Of a stretch of 33,327 nt of DNA, positions 1 to 7,089 are shown in pieces. Position numbers and translations under genes: made by a program. Source of the stretch: an uncultured Bacteroidales bacterium (lineage in GTDB: Bacteria; Bacteroidota; Bacteroidia; Bacteroidales; F082); assembly GCA_947166105.1 (NCBI GenBank), contig CAMVCZ010000038.1, positions 1-33,327 on the forward strand. Direction: 5' to 3'. Within the stretch, counting starts at the first letter, position 1. Each line of letters begins with the position of its first letter. Under the pieces are notes generated by a model. It saw only the letters and a list, made by a program, of their open reading frames with translations. It did not search any database and was not told the DNA's origin.

Positions 1-2
1 CC

Positions 3-1448
3 CCGACCATCGACATATCCAACGGGATTGTCGGCCAAAGCGTGACCACAACGCTTATTCAGGTGGGGTGTCAGGAGGTGACGATTGGTGAGACTCACAC
101 CGATTCAATCAATTTCACCAAGCGGCGTTTCCGCGATGTGATTGATACAATGCAGATGCTTCAGGAATCGCTGTTGGAGTTCTCGGAGGGCATTAACCCA
201 ATAACGGTGCAGACCATGCAAGCGTTGATTGGCGATGCAAGCCTTCAGTTCGTGTTCACGGACGATAATGATGATATATGGCCTCCATATTCGGTGTTCG
301 TTATGGATAACTCCACGAAGCGTTTGAACGTGGTAAACCCAAGCCAAAGCGAGCCGCAATCGCCCTTGTTATTGAAGCATTCAGAGTTGGCAAGTATCAT
401 TCACCCTGACCCGCCGCAATATATGAAATGGGTAATGACTACGAATAGCTTCAATGTGGCCGCTAACCCTGACCAAGGATATTATCTATATGCAAAATGC
501 AGTAGTATTGATGGCGTTGGCACGGGTGAGTTTGTTTTGTCGGCCACGGCAATAGCGATGGAATCGGTGACGGGCTACTATCATTTCCTCGTTGGCATCC
601 TTGGCAAGGAATATGATGGGGAACGGAGCTTCGTGACGTTGTTCGGTTTTACCGAGTTGCTGCCTGGCCGTGTGACTACCGACCTGATTATAAGCAGTGA
701 CGGGTTGAATTACTTCGATCTTGTTCAAGGCCATATTCAGGCCAATAGCGCATATATCCGTGGAACATTCAGAAGCCCGTTCCATGAAGTAAACGGCGAG
801 CTGACCGCTTATCAAAAATATGATAATTTGATTGCTGCTGATAGAATTAGCTATAATGTCCGGCTGACTTGGGATACGACACAATCAGGGCGCAGGGTTA
901 CGATTGTAGGCGGTGGTAACTTGATGACCCCTCCAAGTGGTATGTATTACTTCAAAGACGGAATCAATATGACGAGCGGGTTTTCGTTTGGCACCGTTAC
1001 GTTGCGAGGATATGGTACTGAACAAAACTTTTATGGATGGATTGTCGAGAATTACACACCGTTTGGCATTGATGTAGTTGGTACGAATGAGTATTACGGA
1101 AGTCCATTCAGGGTGATGGCTATTGGTGCCTATTTAGATAACGGCGGCGGCGGCGGTGCCATTGTTCGTCCCCATGTAAGGACCTTTGACAAATCAACCG
1201 CCAATGTTACAAGAAATGGGGTTGGTGATTATACCATATCCGTTTCAGGTAATTGGTTTGCCCATACTGACACATTCCCACAAAACATCATAGTGAATGC
1301 GTTAGCCGCTGAATGCCTTGCGATATGTACGGGAATGGCCTACAATTCAACCAACGACACTATGGATTTCAGTATAGCAGTATCACAAAAAGGTTCTGCC
1401 TTTGATGCAAGTTTCAACTTTTTGATATACGCATATTACCAGCTATAA
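3..1448 (+). CDS. Tail fibre or other distal tail protein, 5' partial
   Basis: The frame is open to the left edge, so the gene starts outside the window; the first possible internal start is a GTG at 42. About 480 residues are visible. I do not recognise a family. The protein has no signal peptide or membrane segment, is rich in Gly, Asn, Thr and aromatic residues, and ends in a beta-rich stretch finishing with FNFLIYAYYQL, as phage fibre tips often do. It lies directly upstream of the lysis cassette, where many phages keep fibre, appendage or baseplate genes. The tail role is inferred from position and composition only. Confidence 0.5.
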   Translation, partial: PTIDISNGIVGQSVTTTLIQVGCQEVTIGETHTDSINFTKRRFRDVIDTMQMLQESLLEFSEGINPITVQTMQALIGDASLQFVFTDDNDDIWPPYSVFVMDNSTKRLNVVNPSQSEPQSPLLLKHSELASIIHPDPPQYMKWVMTTNSFNVAANPDQGYYLYAKCSSIDGVGTGEFVLSATAIAMESVTGYYHFLVGILGKEYDGERSFVTLFGFTELLPGRVTTDLIISSDGLNYFDLVQGHIQANSAYIRGTFRSPFHEVNGELTAYQKYDNLIAADRISYNVRLTWDTTQSGRRVTIVGGGNLMTPPSGMYYFKDGINMTSGFSFGTVTLRGYGTEQNFYGWIVENYTPFGIDVVGTNEYYGSPFRVMAIGAYLDNGGGGGAIVRPHVRTFDKSTANVTRNGVGDYTISVSGNWFAHTDTFPQNIIVNALAAECLAICTGMAYNSTNDTMDFSIAVSQKGSAFDASFNFLIYAYYQL

Positions 1449-1470
1449 AAATATGTTATTTGAAAATAGG

Positions 1471-1498
1471 TACTTATTAGATACTTTTTATACCTTTG
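1471..1498 (+). promoter_or_regulatory. Promoter of the lysis cassette
   Basis: A Bacteroidetes -7 box TACCTTTG lies at 1491-1498. It is preceded by TACTTATTAGATAC at 1471-1484, a block that recurs upstream of three other -7 boxes in this window. A start point near 1503 would leave a leader of about 12 nt before the ATG at 1516. Confidence 0.6.
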
Positions 1499-1515
1499 CG
1501 GCAAAATTCAGAGTT

Positions 1516-2016
1516 ATGAATGTCATTGCATTGAAAGAAATGGCCGTGGTGGCCGGAATTGCCTGCATCATCGTATTCTTCGCCATGATGATAGACTTGG
1601 CAAGCGGACTTTACAAGGCGAAGCAACGGCATGAGTTCCGCAGCTCATGGGGGTTGAAACGCACCCTGACCAAGTTCATCACCTACGAGGGCGGCATGAT
1701 GATAGCCTACGGGGTGGATTTGCTAATCTATTTCAGCAGGCTGTTTGAGTTGTTCCACCTTGCACCCATCGTGGGGATTCCCGTGGTGTCGTGTTTGGTG
1801 GGCATTTTCCTTTTGGTGGTGGAGTTCTTGAGCATACGCGAGAAGTCCGACAAAAAGACAAAGAAGGACTTTTCGGAGGCTGGGGAACTGATTACGAAGC
1901 TGCTGGAGAGCAAGACTTTCAAGGATGCGTTTATGAAGGCCATTGAGGTACAGCAGGCGCAGAGCCAGCCGCTAGCGGAGCCGGTGAATGATGAGTACGA
2001 ACCAACAATTGAATGA
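1516..2016 (+). CDS. Holin, phage_holin_4-like
   Basis: This 166-residue membrane protein resembles Bacteroidetes phage holins of the phage_holin_4 type, which permeabilise the inner membrane at the end of infection. The first hydrophobic segment is at about residues 8-26 and ends in a conserved-looking MMIDLASGLYKA motif. Two more hydrophobic stretches follow around residues 60-75 and 82-107, then a charged, lysine-rich tail. An in-frame ATG at 1453 exists, but the -7 box at 1491-1498 lies inside that extension, so I start at 1516. The stop overlaps the lysozyme start (ATGA). Holin, endolysin and spanin form one cassette. Confidence 0.75.
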   Translation: MNVIALKEMAVVAGIACIIVFFAMMIDLASGLYKAKQRHEFRSSWGLKRTLTKFITYEGGMMIAYGVDLLIYFSRLFELFHLAPIVGIPVVSCLVGIFLLVVEFLSIREKSDKKTKKDFSEAGELITKLLESKTFKDAFMKAIEVQQAQSQPLAEPVNDEYEPTIE

Positions 2017-2597
2017 CTATGGCAAAAGTAGAGTTATTGCTGCCGAAAATCCTGAAATGGGAAGGCGGCTTCGTGAACGACCCCGCCGACAGCGGAGGCG
2101 CGACCAACAAGGGCGTTACCCTTGCGACCTACAAGGCATACCGCAAGGCTCACAAGATGAAGACCCCGACCGTTGAAGACCTGAAACGGATTACTGACGC
2201 GGAGGTGATGGCCATTCTCAAAGAGTTCTTTTGGGATAAGATGCAGGCCGACCAAATCAATAGCCAATCCATCGCCAACCTTTGCGTCAACACCCTTTGG
2301 GGGTCAGGCAAGGGTTATATCAAGAACATTCAGGGCGTGTTGGGTGTTCGTCAGGATGGCGTTGTCGGACCCGTGACGCTGGCCAAGATTAACGGCTGGA
2401 TGCCTCAAAAGGACTTGTTTGACCGCCTTTGGGCGCGGCGTAAGAAGTTCTTTGAGGATATTGTGGCCTCCAGCGTGAGAGCCTACGAGCGCAAGATTGG
2501 CCGCAAGGCCACGGAGCGCGAACTGCTGAAATATACCAAGAAACGTTTTTTGAAGGGCTGGCTTAACCGCCTGAATGACTTTCGCTATGAGGACTAA
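2013..2597 (+). CDS. Endolysin, GH108-family N-acetylmuramidase
   Basis: This 194-residue protein degrades peptidoglycan for host lysis. Residues 16-36 carry the GH108 signature: W-E17-G-G-F, then a short DPADSGGATNKGVT stretch, with Glu17 the expected catalytic acid. The C-terminal half (from about residue 95) has QGVLGV and DGVVGPVT, typical of the peptidoglycan-binding fold found at the end of this family. There is no signal peptide, so release should depend on the upstream holin. The ATG at 2013 overlaps the holin stop; a second ATG at 2019 is equally possible. The 3' end overlaps the next gene by 23 bp. Confidence 0.88.
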   Translation: MTMAKVELLLPKILKWEGGFVNDPADSGGATNKGVTLATYKAYRKAHKMKTPTVEDLKRITDAEVMAILKEFFWDKMQADQINSQSIANLCVNTLWGSGKGYIKNIQGVLGVRQDGVVGPVTLAKINGWMPQKDLFDRLWARRKKFFEDIVASSVRAYERKIGRKATERELLKYTKKRFLKGWLNRLNDFRYED

Positions 2598-3111
2598 TTT
2601 ACCCAAACCATATATTTTCCTCTTGTTGGCCTTCGCCACGGCATTCCTCACGGGGTGCCGTGGTTGGAGGCTGGTAAGGTCGGAAAGTGAGCGGAGTAAG
2701 GATTCGGTCGTCATCAGGACGGAGTACATCCAGCGAATCGACACGGCCTACATTACCATCGAAAAGTGGTTTCAGCAGGTGTTGGTCGATACCACCTCCA
2801 CCTTGGAGAACAAGTATTGCATTTCCCGTGCCGAAATCACGGCGATGGGGATGCTTTACCATACCCTTGAAACGAAGCCCCAGCTGCTCCCCGTACCCGT
2901 GACCACAACGGAAAGGGCAAGGGACAGCGTTATATATAAGGAAAAGGAGGTGAAGGTGCGTGAGCCTTACCCCGTTGAAAAGGAATTGACCCGCTGGCAG
3001 CAGGTCAGGCTTCAGGGGTTTTGGTATATGCTGGCGGCATTGGTTTTGGCCGTGCTGTGGATGTGCCGAAAGCCCCTGATAAAAATTTTCTTGCGGATTG
3101 TCGGGAAATGA
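2575..3111 (+). CDS. Candidate unimolecular spanin (lipoprotein with C-terminal membrane anchor)
   Basis: The 178-residue product starts with a lipoprotein signal peptide: basic residues, the hydrophobic stretch YIFLLLAFATAF, and lipobox L-T-G-C with Cys28. A charged periplasmic region follows, with a KEKEVKVREPYPVEKEL stretch. A C-terminal hydrophobic segment (about residues 150-163) precedes a basic tail. An outer-membrane lipid anchor plus a C-terminal inner-membrane helix in one chain is the design of u-spanins such as T1 gp11, which fuse the two membranes in the last step of lysis. Position after holin and lysozyme supports this. No Rz/Rz1 pair is visible. A second ATG at 2587 gives the same signal peptide. 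Confidence 0.65.
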   Translation: MTFAMRTNLPKPYIFLLLAFATAFLTGCRGWRLVRSESERSKDSVVIRTEYIQRIDTAYITIEKWFQQVLVDTTSTLENKYCISRAEITAMGMLYHTLETKPQLLPVPVTTTERARDSVIYKEKEVKVREPYPVEKELTRWQQVRLQGFWYMLAALVLAVLWMCRKPLIKIFLRIVGK

Positions 3112-3120
3112 GTACCTTTG
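3091..3120 (+). promoter_or_regulatory. Promoter inside the 3' end of the spanin gene
   Basis: TTG at 3091-3093, a 19-bp spacer and TACCTTTG at 3113-3120 match the Bacteroidetes -33/-7 promoter pattern well. The predicted start, about 3122-3125, falls at the base of a hairpin. No coding start lies close downstream; integrase begins at 3497, beyond a terminator-like hairpin. Confidence 0.55.
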
Positions 3121-3121
3121 C

Positions 3122-3190
3122 ACCGCTGATGATTACATCATCGGTTGCGTTGAAAAACCCGCTCGATGCGTCAGCTTCAGGGCGGGTTTT
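3122..3190 (+). ncRNA. Candidate small RNA: two hairpins directly after a promoter
   Basis: The first hairpin pairs ACCG-TGATG (3122-3131, one mismatch) with CATCA-CGGT (3136-3145) across a four-base ATTA loop. The second pairs AAAACCCGC (3154-3162) with GCGGGTTTT (3182-3190) and is followed by a T-rich tract, like an intrinsic terminator. With the promoter at 3091-3120 this would give an RNA of about 70-80 nt. It may instead be an attenuated leader for integrase or simply the lysis-operon terminator. Confidence 0.4.
3154..3190 (+). terminator. Intrinsic terminator after the lysis cassette
   Basis: Nine-base-pair stem AAAACCCGC / GCGGGTTTT followed by CTTATGTTTTGTT. It would stop rightward transcription from the lysis genes before integrase. 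Confidence 0.6.
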
Positions 3191-3496
3191 CTTATGTTTT
3201 GTTGTCGGTTTGTTACTTGAAATAGAAATGATTGTCACAACACATTGTAAATCAACGGAGTTTTGCGGGGTCGGTAGATTCTGCGTCGGAAAGTAGAGCC
3301 AATTTTCAGGATGATTCCAAAGAGTATTCCAACGGTATTGCATAAGTATTTGGATAGTATGCAATAACTTTATTAAGCCAATAACCATTTTTTTTGACCC
3401 AATACTTTTCCACTACCAAATTAATACTAATTTTGCGTTGCTATTTTGTTACCCGACCCTATGAAGTAACAATTTGGAAACAAATTTCAACGCATT
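3191..3496. other. Intergenic region upstream of integrase; candidate attP and integrase promoter
   Basis: No gene is supported here. ATTGCATA (3337-3344) and TATGCAAT (3358-3365) form an 8-bp inverted repeat with a 13-bp centre, the geometry expected of tyrosine-recombinase core sites. Near it are several ATT-containing direct repeats. A -7-like box TAATTTTG at 3428-3435 could serve integrase, but no good -33 box is placed correctly. Calling this attP is inference from location between lysis genes and integrase. Confidence 0.35.
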
Positions 3497-4678
3497 ATGG
3501 CCAAGGAAAAGAGAATCAAAGAGCCTATCAAGTTAAGGCAGAAGAAAATCGCTGACGGCAATGTCAGCCTATATCTCGACATATATAGGAACGGAAAACG
3601 GACATACGAGTTCCTGAAGCTGTACCTGATTCCCGAGCGGACAAAGGAGGATAAGGATAAGAACCGTCAGACCCTTCAACTCGCCAATGCCGTGAAAGCA
3701 CAACGGATTGTGGAATTGCAGAACGGGGAATTTGGCTTCAAGGCAGAGTTCGCCACTGATACCTTATTCTTCGACTATTATAGGGCGATGTGCCAAAAGA
3801 GGCTCGGGGCTGAAAGCCGAAGTAATTGGGGCAATTGGTTTTCGTGCCTCCACCACCTGAAAAAGTATGAGAAAAACGAGAGAATCACCTTTGCGGGAAT
3901 CACCACTGAATGGGTTGAGGGATTCAGGAAATATCTTGATGACGATGCACGGGCATGGGAGCACGACAAGCGCAAGCGGAACAAGGAAAAGCCGCTGGCG
4001 CGAAATTCCAAGCTGTCGTACTTCAACAAGCTGCGGGCTTGCCTCAACCAAGCCTTCGAGGATAGGATTATCCCCTTCAACCCCTGCCGTGGGGTCGAGA
4101 ACTTCAAGGCCGAGGAAGGAACGAGGATGTATCTTACCATTGACGAAGTGAGGAAATTAGCCCAAACGGATTGCGAGTACCCACGAATAAAAGACGCTTT
4201 TCTTTTCAGTTGCCTTACGGGTTTGAGGCGGAGCGACATCGAGCGGCTGCGCTGGGGCGATGTGTTCCAGCAAGGCGACTACACCCGCATCATATTCAGG
4301 CAGAAAAAGACCAAAGGCCAGGAATACCTCGACATCACCGACCAAGCTGCCGCCCTGATGGGTAAGCGTGGCGACCCTGCGGATTTGGTTTTTGAGGACA
4401 TCCACTCCCCTACCTGCACCAATAGGGCGGTTCAGGAATGGGTATTGAGGGCTGGCATCAATAAGAAAATCACTTTCCATTGCGGCCGTCATACCTTCGC
4501 CACTATGATGCTTGACATCGGGACGGACATTTACACGGTGTCGAAGCTGCTTGGCCACAAGGAGCTTTCCACCACGCAGATCTATGCGAAGGTGATGGAT
4601 AAGAACAAGCAGGCCGCAGTGTCGAAGATTCCCGATGTGCTGGGTGACGAAGGCGAAACGGTTTGGCGGCTCGATTAG
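3497..4678 (+). CDS. int: Tyrosine-recombinase integrase
   Basis: A 393-residue site-specific recombinase that inserts and excises the phage at att sites. Residues about 90-190 form the SAM-like core-binding domain and the catalytic domain follows. The catalytic set is complete: Arg244 in TGLRR, His328 and Arg331 in HCGRH, His354 in LLGHKELSTTQIY and nucleophile Tyr363. Length and order are those of Bacteroidetes phage and conjugative-transposon integrases. The stop codon nests with that of the convergent minus-strand gene (4675-4678), with no terminator between. A putative attachment region lies upstream. Confidence 0.95.
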   Translation: MAKEKRIKEPIKLRQKKIADGNVSLYLDIYRNGKRTYEFLKLYLIPERTKEDKDKNRQTLQLANAVKAQRIVELQNGEFGFKAEFATDTLFFDYYRAMCQKRLGAESRSNWGNWFSCLHHLKKYEKNERITFAGITTEWVEGFRKYLDDDARAWEHDKRKRNKEKPLARNSKLSYFNKLRACLNQAFEDRIIPFNPCRGVENFKAEEGTRMYLTIDEVRKLAQTDCEYPRIKDAFLFSCLTGLRRSDIERLRWGDVFQQGDYTRIIFRQKKTKGQEYLDITDQAAALMGKRGDPADLVFEDIHSPTCTNRAVQEWVLRAGINKKITFHCGRHTFATMMLDIGTDIYTVSKLLGHKELSTTQIYAKVMDKNKQAAVSKIPDVLGDEGETVWRLD

Positions 4679-4938
4679 CCGAACATCTGACCCTTGCCCG
4701 TCATAAGCCAATAGGCCGACACATGGCACCTTTCTACCAATCCCAGCATCCAGCCGACCTCAAAGAAACCCCTATTGCGGTCTTTTCGCTGCATATAGAA
4801 ATGTGGCTTCTCGATGCCGTTGTCCTTGCAGTAGTCGGAAATCTTGATTAGTTTTTCATCCTTGCAAGCCTCCACTGCCTGAAAGAACCTTTCCATGATG
4901 GCGAGCGTTGCCTCGCTGTAAACCCGCCTCTTGCTCAT
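4675..4938 (-). CDS. Small DNA-binding regulator, possibly XRE-like
   Basis: The 87-residue product has a helical N-terminus and ends in VSAYWLMTGKGQMFG. That ending closely resembles the WLLTGxGxMF tail that follows the helix-turn-helix in many short Bacteroidales phage and host regulators, and the CI-like repressor here has WLLLGRGSM. The middle (ISDYCKDNGIEKPHFYMQ) may hold a helix-turn-helix. It is the second gene of a two-gene leftward operon, overlapping its partner by ATGA at 4935-4938. Its position beside integrase suggests control of integration or excision, but this is inference. Confidence 0.6.
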   Translation of the reverse strand: MSKRRVYSEATLAIMERFFQAVEACKDEKLIKISDYCKDNGIEKPHFYMQRKDRNRGFFEVGWMLGLVERCHVSAYWLMTGKGQMFG

Positions 4939-5147
4939 TGTTCAATCTCCCCTTTGAGCCACAAGGCCGTTTCGTAGAGGTATTCAAGTTCGGCGGTGGG
5001 TTGGTTGGCCACCTTGGCACGGTCGATGGCCGTGCCGATTTGGAGGACTATTTCGGAAGACTTTTCCGAAAGCAAGTCCTCCTTTTTTATATAGGACTTC
5101 ATCAGGTCGATGAGGTAGTAAGATAGTTGGTTTGCGGTCGTTTCCAT
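4935..5147 (-). CDS. Small helical protein of unknown function
   Basis: A 70-residue acidic helical protein starting METTANQLSYYL. I choose the ATG at 5147 because the minus-strand promoter -7 box (5197-5190) overlaps the longer frame that begins at 5216. No family is recognised. It is the first gene of a leftward operon with the regulator at 4675-4938 and may act with it. Confidence 0.6.
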   Translation of the reverse strand: METTANQLSYYLIDLMKSYIKKEDLLSEKSSEIVLQIGTAIDRAKVANQPTAELEYLYETALWLKGEIEQ

Positions 5148-5189
5148 AGTACAATCTTTTTTCCGTTGCAATAAGAAATCATTTTGCGG

Positions 5190-5219
5190 CAAAGGTAGGA
5201 AAAAAGTATCTAACAAGTA
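5190..5219 (-). promoter_or_regulatory. Leftward promoter of the two-gene operon beside integrase
   Basis: On the minus strand, TACTTGTTAGATAC (5219-5206) is followed by TACCTTTG at 5197-5190. This is the same upstream block as at 1471 and 6903. The start codon at 5147 lies about 35-40 nt below the predicted start point. Confidence 0.6.
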
Positions 5220-5291
5220 AGGAATGGAGCTATCAAAAATAGTTTTTCGTGAGGAAAAATGTATTTTTTTTGAAAAAAATCACTTTTTTTC

Positions 5292-5702
5292 TTGCATGGT
5301 AATATACAATTGACAGCATTTATCGAAGTGGGCAACGACGGCCTGTTTGCCGTATGCACCGACACCAATCCCATCGGCATGATTTCGGGATATGGCGACA
5401 GCGTGAAGGAAGCGATGGAAAACTTCAACGAGTGCTACGAGGAAATGAAGGAGCTTTGGGCGCAAGACGGCAAGGAAGCTCCTGAACTTGAATTCACATT
5501 CCGTTACGACACGGTTAGTTTCCTGCAATACTACAGCAAGATCATCAGCCTTGCGGGACTGCAAAGGCTGACGGGAATAGACCGCCACCAACTCAGCCAC
5601 TACGTGACAGGCCAAAGCCGCCCATCGGCAAAGACCGTGGCCCGCATCCAGGAAGGAGTCACCTCCCTCGGACGAGAACTGAGCAGCGTCTGTTTGTTTT
5701 GA
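5292..5702 (+). CDS. Orphan HicB-like antitoxin or regulator
   Basis: The 136-residue product has two parts typical of long HicB proteins: an N-terminal HicB fold (TAFIEVGNDGLFAVCTD, then GDSVKEAMENFNECYEEM) and a C-terminal helix-turn-helix (LAGLQRLTGIDRHQLSHY, then SRPSAKTVARIQEGV). HicB normally neutralises the HicA RNase and represses its own promoter. No hicA fits up- or downstream. The frame has no ATG: it opens at a TTG (5292) or another TTG (5310), and an ATG at 5296 is out of frame just after a run of seven T. A frameshifted start or a true TTG start are both possible. Terminator hairpins follow. Confidence 0.7.
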   Translation: MHGNIQLTAFIEVGNDGLFAVCTDTNPIGMISGYGDSVKEAMENFNECYEEMKELWAQDGKEAPELEFTFRYDTVSFLQYYSKIISLAGLQRLTGIDRHQLSHYVTGQSRPSAKTVARIQEGVTSLGRELSSVCLF

Positions 5703-5726
5703 CGAGCAAAAAAAGACTTTGCTCCG

Positions 5727-5756
5727 AAGCCCGTGCCTTCACAGGTGCGGGCTTTT
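5727..5756 (+). terminator. Intrinsic terminator after hicB-like gene
   Basis: Stem AAGCCCG (5727-5733) / CGGGCTT (5748-5754) with a TTTT tail (5753-5756). Confidence 0.7.
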
Positions 5757-5902
5757 GTCGTTTTCGTGGCCTCACGGAAACGATGGGACTTTTTTTGCAA
5801 GCCCACCGTTGGCAAAAACCTGAAAAACAAACGCCAACCAACGCCAACCAACGGGACGGGTTACAGTAGGTTATTGTAACCCGTTTTTCTTTCCATTTGT
5901 TA
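5757..5902 (+). terminator. Second terminator and short tandem repeat between convergent genes
   Basis: ACGGGTTACA (5856-5865) pairs perfectly with TGTAACCCGT (5875-5884), followed by TTTTTCTTT: a strong rightward terminator. Just upstream, the 10-mer ACGCCAACCA is repeated twice in tandem (5831-5850). No gene is supported in this stretch. Confidence 0.65.
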
Positions 5903-6316
5903 TCAATAAGCAAGAGTGATTACCATTTCATTTTTATTACCTATTCTATAGTCATCATCCCATACAATTGTTATCGTTTGATGTATGGATTCAATTGTTT
6001 CTTTTACATACTTCAACTTAACCGATTGACCTGCAAGTATTTTAGGGTATGGAAATATCTCATTAATATCAGGATTCGTGACTAATTCCTCCGAGCATGA
6101 GAATCGAATATTCCTTGCTTCATTTTCACCTCTATTTTCAATGTAAATGTATGAATTGTCTGAACGGACCCGCAATTCGGCCTTCAATAGATCCTCATTT
6201 TCCCTTAATAGTTGCTTAATTCTTAGCTTTTTCTCCTTCTTTTCACTAAAAAAAACTATTAACGATAACACTAAAGCCCCAACAGCAACAACACTATTAA
6301 TTACCTGCCAAATCAT
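5903..6316 (-). CDS. Membrane-anchored protein of unknown function
   Basis: This 137-residue protein has one N-terminal transmembrane helix (about residues 4-23, VINSVVAVGALVLSLIVFF), a charged coiled-coil-like stretch (EKKEKKLRIKQLLREN), then a beta-rich domain from residue 47 on. That leaves most of the chain on one side of the inner membrane. No family is recognised. It sits downstream of the repressor and is more AT-rich than the structural genes, as is common for lysogeny-expressed accessory genes. Superinfection exclusion is a possible role but only a guess. Confidence 0.6.
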   Translation of the reverse strand: MIWQVINSVVAVGALVLSLIVFFSEKKEKKLRIKQLLRENEDLLKAELRVRSDNSYIYIENRGENEARNIRFSCSEELVTNPDINEIFPYPKILAGQSVKLKYVKETIESIHQTITIVWDDDYRIGNKNEMVITLAY

Positions 6317-6383
6317 TTCGAGAACTTATTACTATTGCGATTACGGTGATTTATTCTTTCTATGATAGAAATAAGCCTTAGGT
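6317..6383. other. Short intergenic gap
   Basis: AT-rich spacer between the repressor and the membrane-protein gene. No TAnnTTTG box was seen on the minus strand, so the two genes may be co-transcribed. Confidence 0.4.
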
Positions 6384-6767
6384 TTATTCCTTGTTGATTC
6401 TCTCATAAATTGCCACCATATCTTTCATAATGGCTTGATATTGTTCCTGATTTTTCAAAAAACGGAACAATATGTTCATAAGACTTCCGAAGTCGCCCTC
6501 ATTTTGCTTGTTTGGATTGATTCTAAATCTCTCATCCGACAGCAATCCTTCGTGGTTTTCATACAACATAGAGCCTCTTCCGAGCAAAAGCCAGTCAAAA
6601 TTCAAATCGGGGAAGTTTTGAGCAATGCTCATCATTTTATCGGGCTGCATACTGTTTCTCATATTGGCGACAAAACTTGTTGCAAGCCCACATCTCTTTT
6701 CGAATGAATGAGGATTAATTCCTTTATATTCAATAAATTGAATCAGTCTATCCTTTACCGTTTCCAT
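6384..6767 (-). CDS. CI-like prophage repressor
   Basis: The 127-residue protein has an N-terminal XRE-type helix-turn-helix (residues about 1-65: RLIQFIEYKGINPHSFEK, then CGLATSFVANMR) followed by NFDWLLLGRGSM, the usual end of this domain in Bacteroidales phage repressors. The C-terminal 60 residues are helical and probably mediate oligomerisation; there is no LexA-type peptidase domain. It is divergent from the early operon and its promoter faces the early promoter (6819-6903). It is therefore the best candidate for the lysogeny repressor. De-repression should not be by RecA-type self-cleavage. Confidence 0.8.
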   Translation of the reverse strand: METVKDRLIQFIEYKGINPHSFEKRCGLATSFVANMRNSMQPDKMMSIAQNFPDLNFDWLLLGRGSMLYENHEGLLSDERFRINPNKQNEGDFGSLMNILFRFLKNQEQYQAIMKDMVAIYERINKE

Positions 6768-6818
6768 ACTTTATAATTTAGAATGAGTTTAAATTTTGAT
6801 TTTTATGAGATTTTTTCA

Positions 6819-6847
6819 TTGTACTATGAGAATTATTCATACTTTTG
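6819..6847 (+). promoter_or_regulatory. Rightward early promoter
   Basis: TTG (6819-6821), an 18-bp spacer and TACTTTTG (6840-6847) fit the Bacteroidetes -33/-7 pattern. The transcript would begin near 6852 and read into the early operon at 6933. It points into the leftward repressor promoter. Confidence 0.6.
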
Positions 6848-6873
6848 CACCGCAAAACAAAAAGTTATTGACG

Positions 6874-6903
6874 CAAAAATAGCAAAAAGGTATCTAACAA
6901 GTG
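6874..6903 (-). promoter_or_regulatory. Leftward repressor promoter
   Basis: On the minus strand, CACTTGTTAGATACC is followed by TATTTTTG at 6881-6874. The transcript would begin near 6869 and run through the rightward promoter to the repressor start at 6767. The upstream block is shared with the promoters at 1471, 5219 and, more loosely, 23578. Confidence 0.6.
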
Positions 6904-6932
6904 AAAAACTAACCAATAAAAATAAAAAAGGT

Positions 6933-7088
6933 ATGAGAACAATGCACAAAACATCGAAAGTAAACAAGGCGAGAGCGATAGAGATTGCCGCCAACCACAA
7001 CTGCGTATCGAAGGAGATTGCGCAAAACTACACCGACAGCGAACTTCGCGAAGTGCTTCGCGCACTCGGACTTAAAGCGGGATTCTGA
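6933..7088 (+). CDS. Small basic protein, first gene of the early operon
   Basis: A 51-residue basic protein starting MRTMHKTSKVNKARAIE. The same frame is open upstream to 6783, but the early promoter lies inside that extension, so the ATG at 6933 is preferred. The segment AIEIAANHNCVSKEIAQNYTDSELREVL could form a helix-turn-helix. No family is recognised. As the first product after the switch it may be a regulator. Confidence 0.55.
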   Translation: MRTMHKTSKVNKARAIEIAANHNCVSKEIAQNYTDSELREVLRALGLKAGF

Positions 7089-7089
7089 C

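Noticed and set aside
1..1448. Diversity-generating retroelement variable region in the tail gene
   Set aside because: No reverse transcriptase and no adenine-biased near-duplicate (template repeat) was seen in the window.
5147..5291. Search for a hicA toxin gene before the HicB-like gene
   Set aside because: The gap holds only the leftward promoter and A/T tracts; no frame long enough for HicA is present.
5831..5850. Two tandem ACGCCAACCA units as a CRISPR or iteron seed
   Set aside because: Only two copies with no spacers; it lies between terminators of convergent genes.
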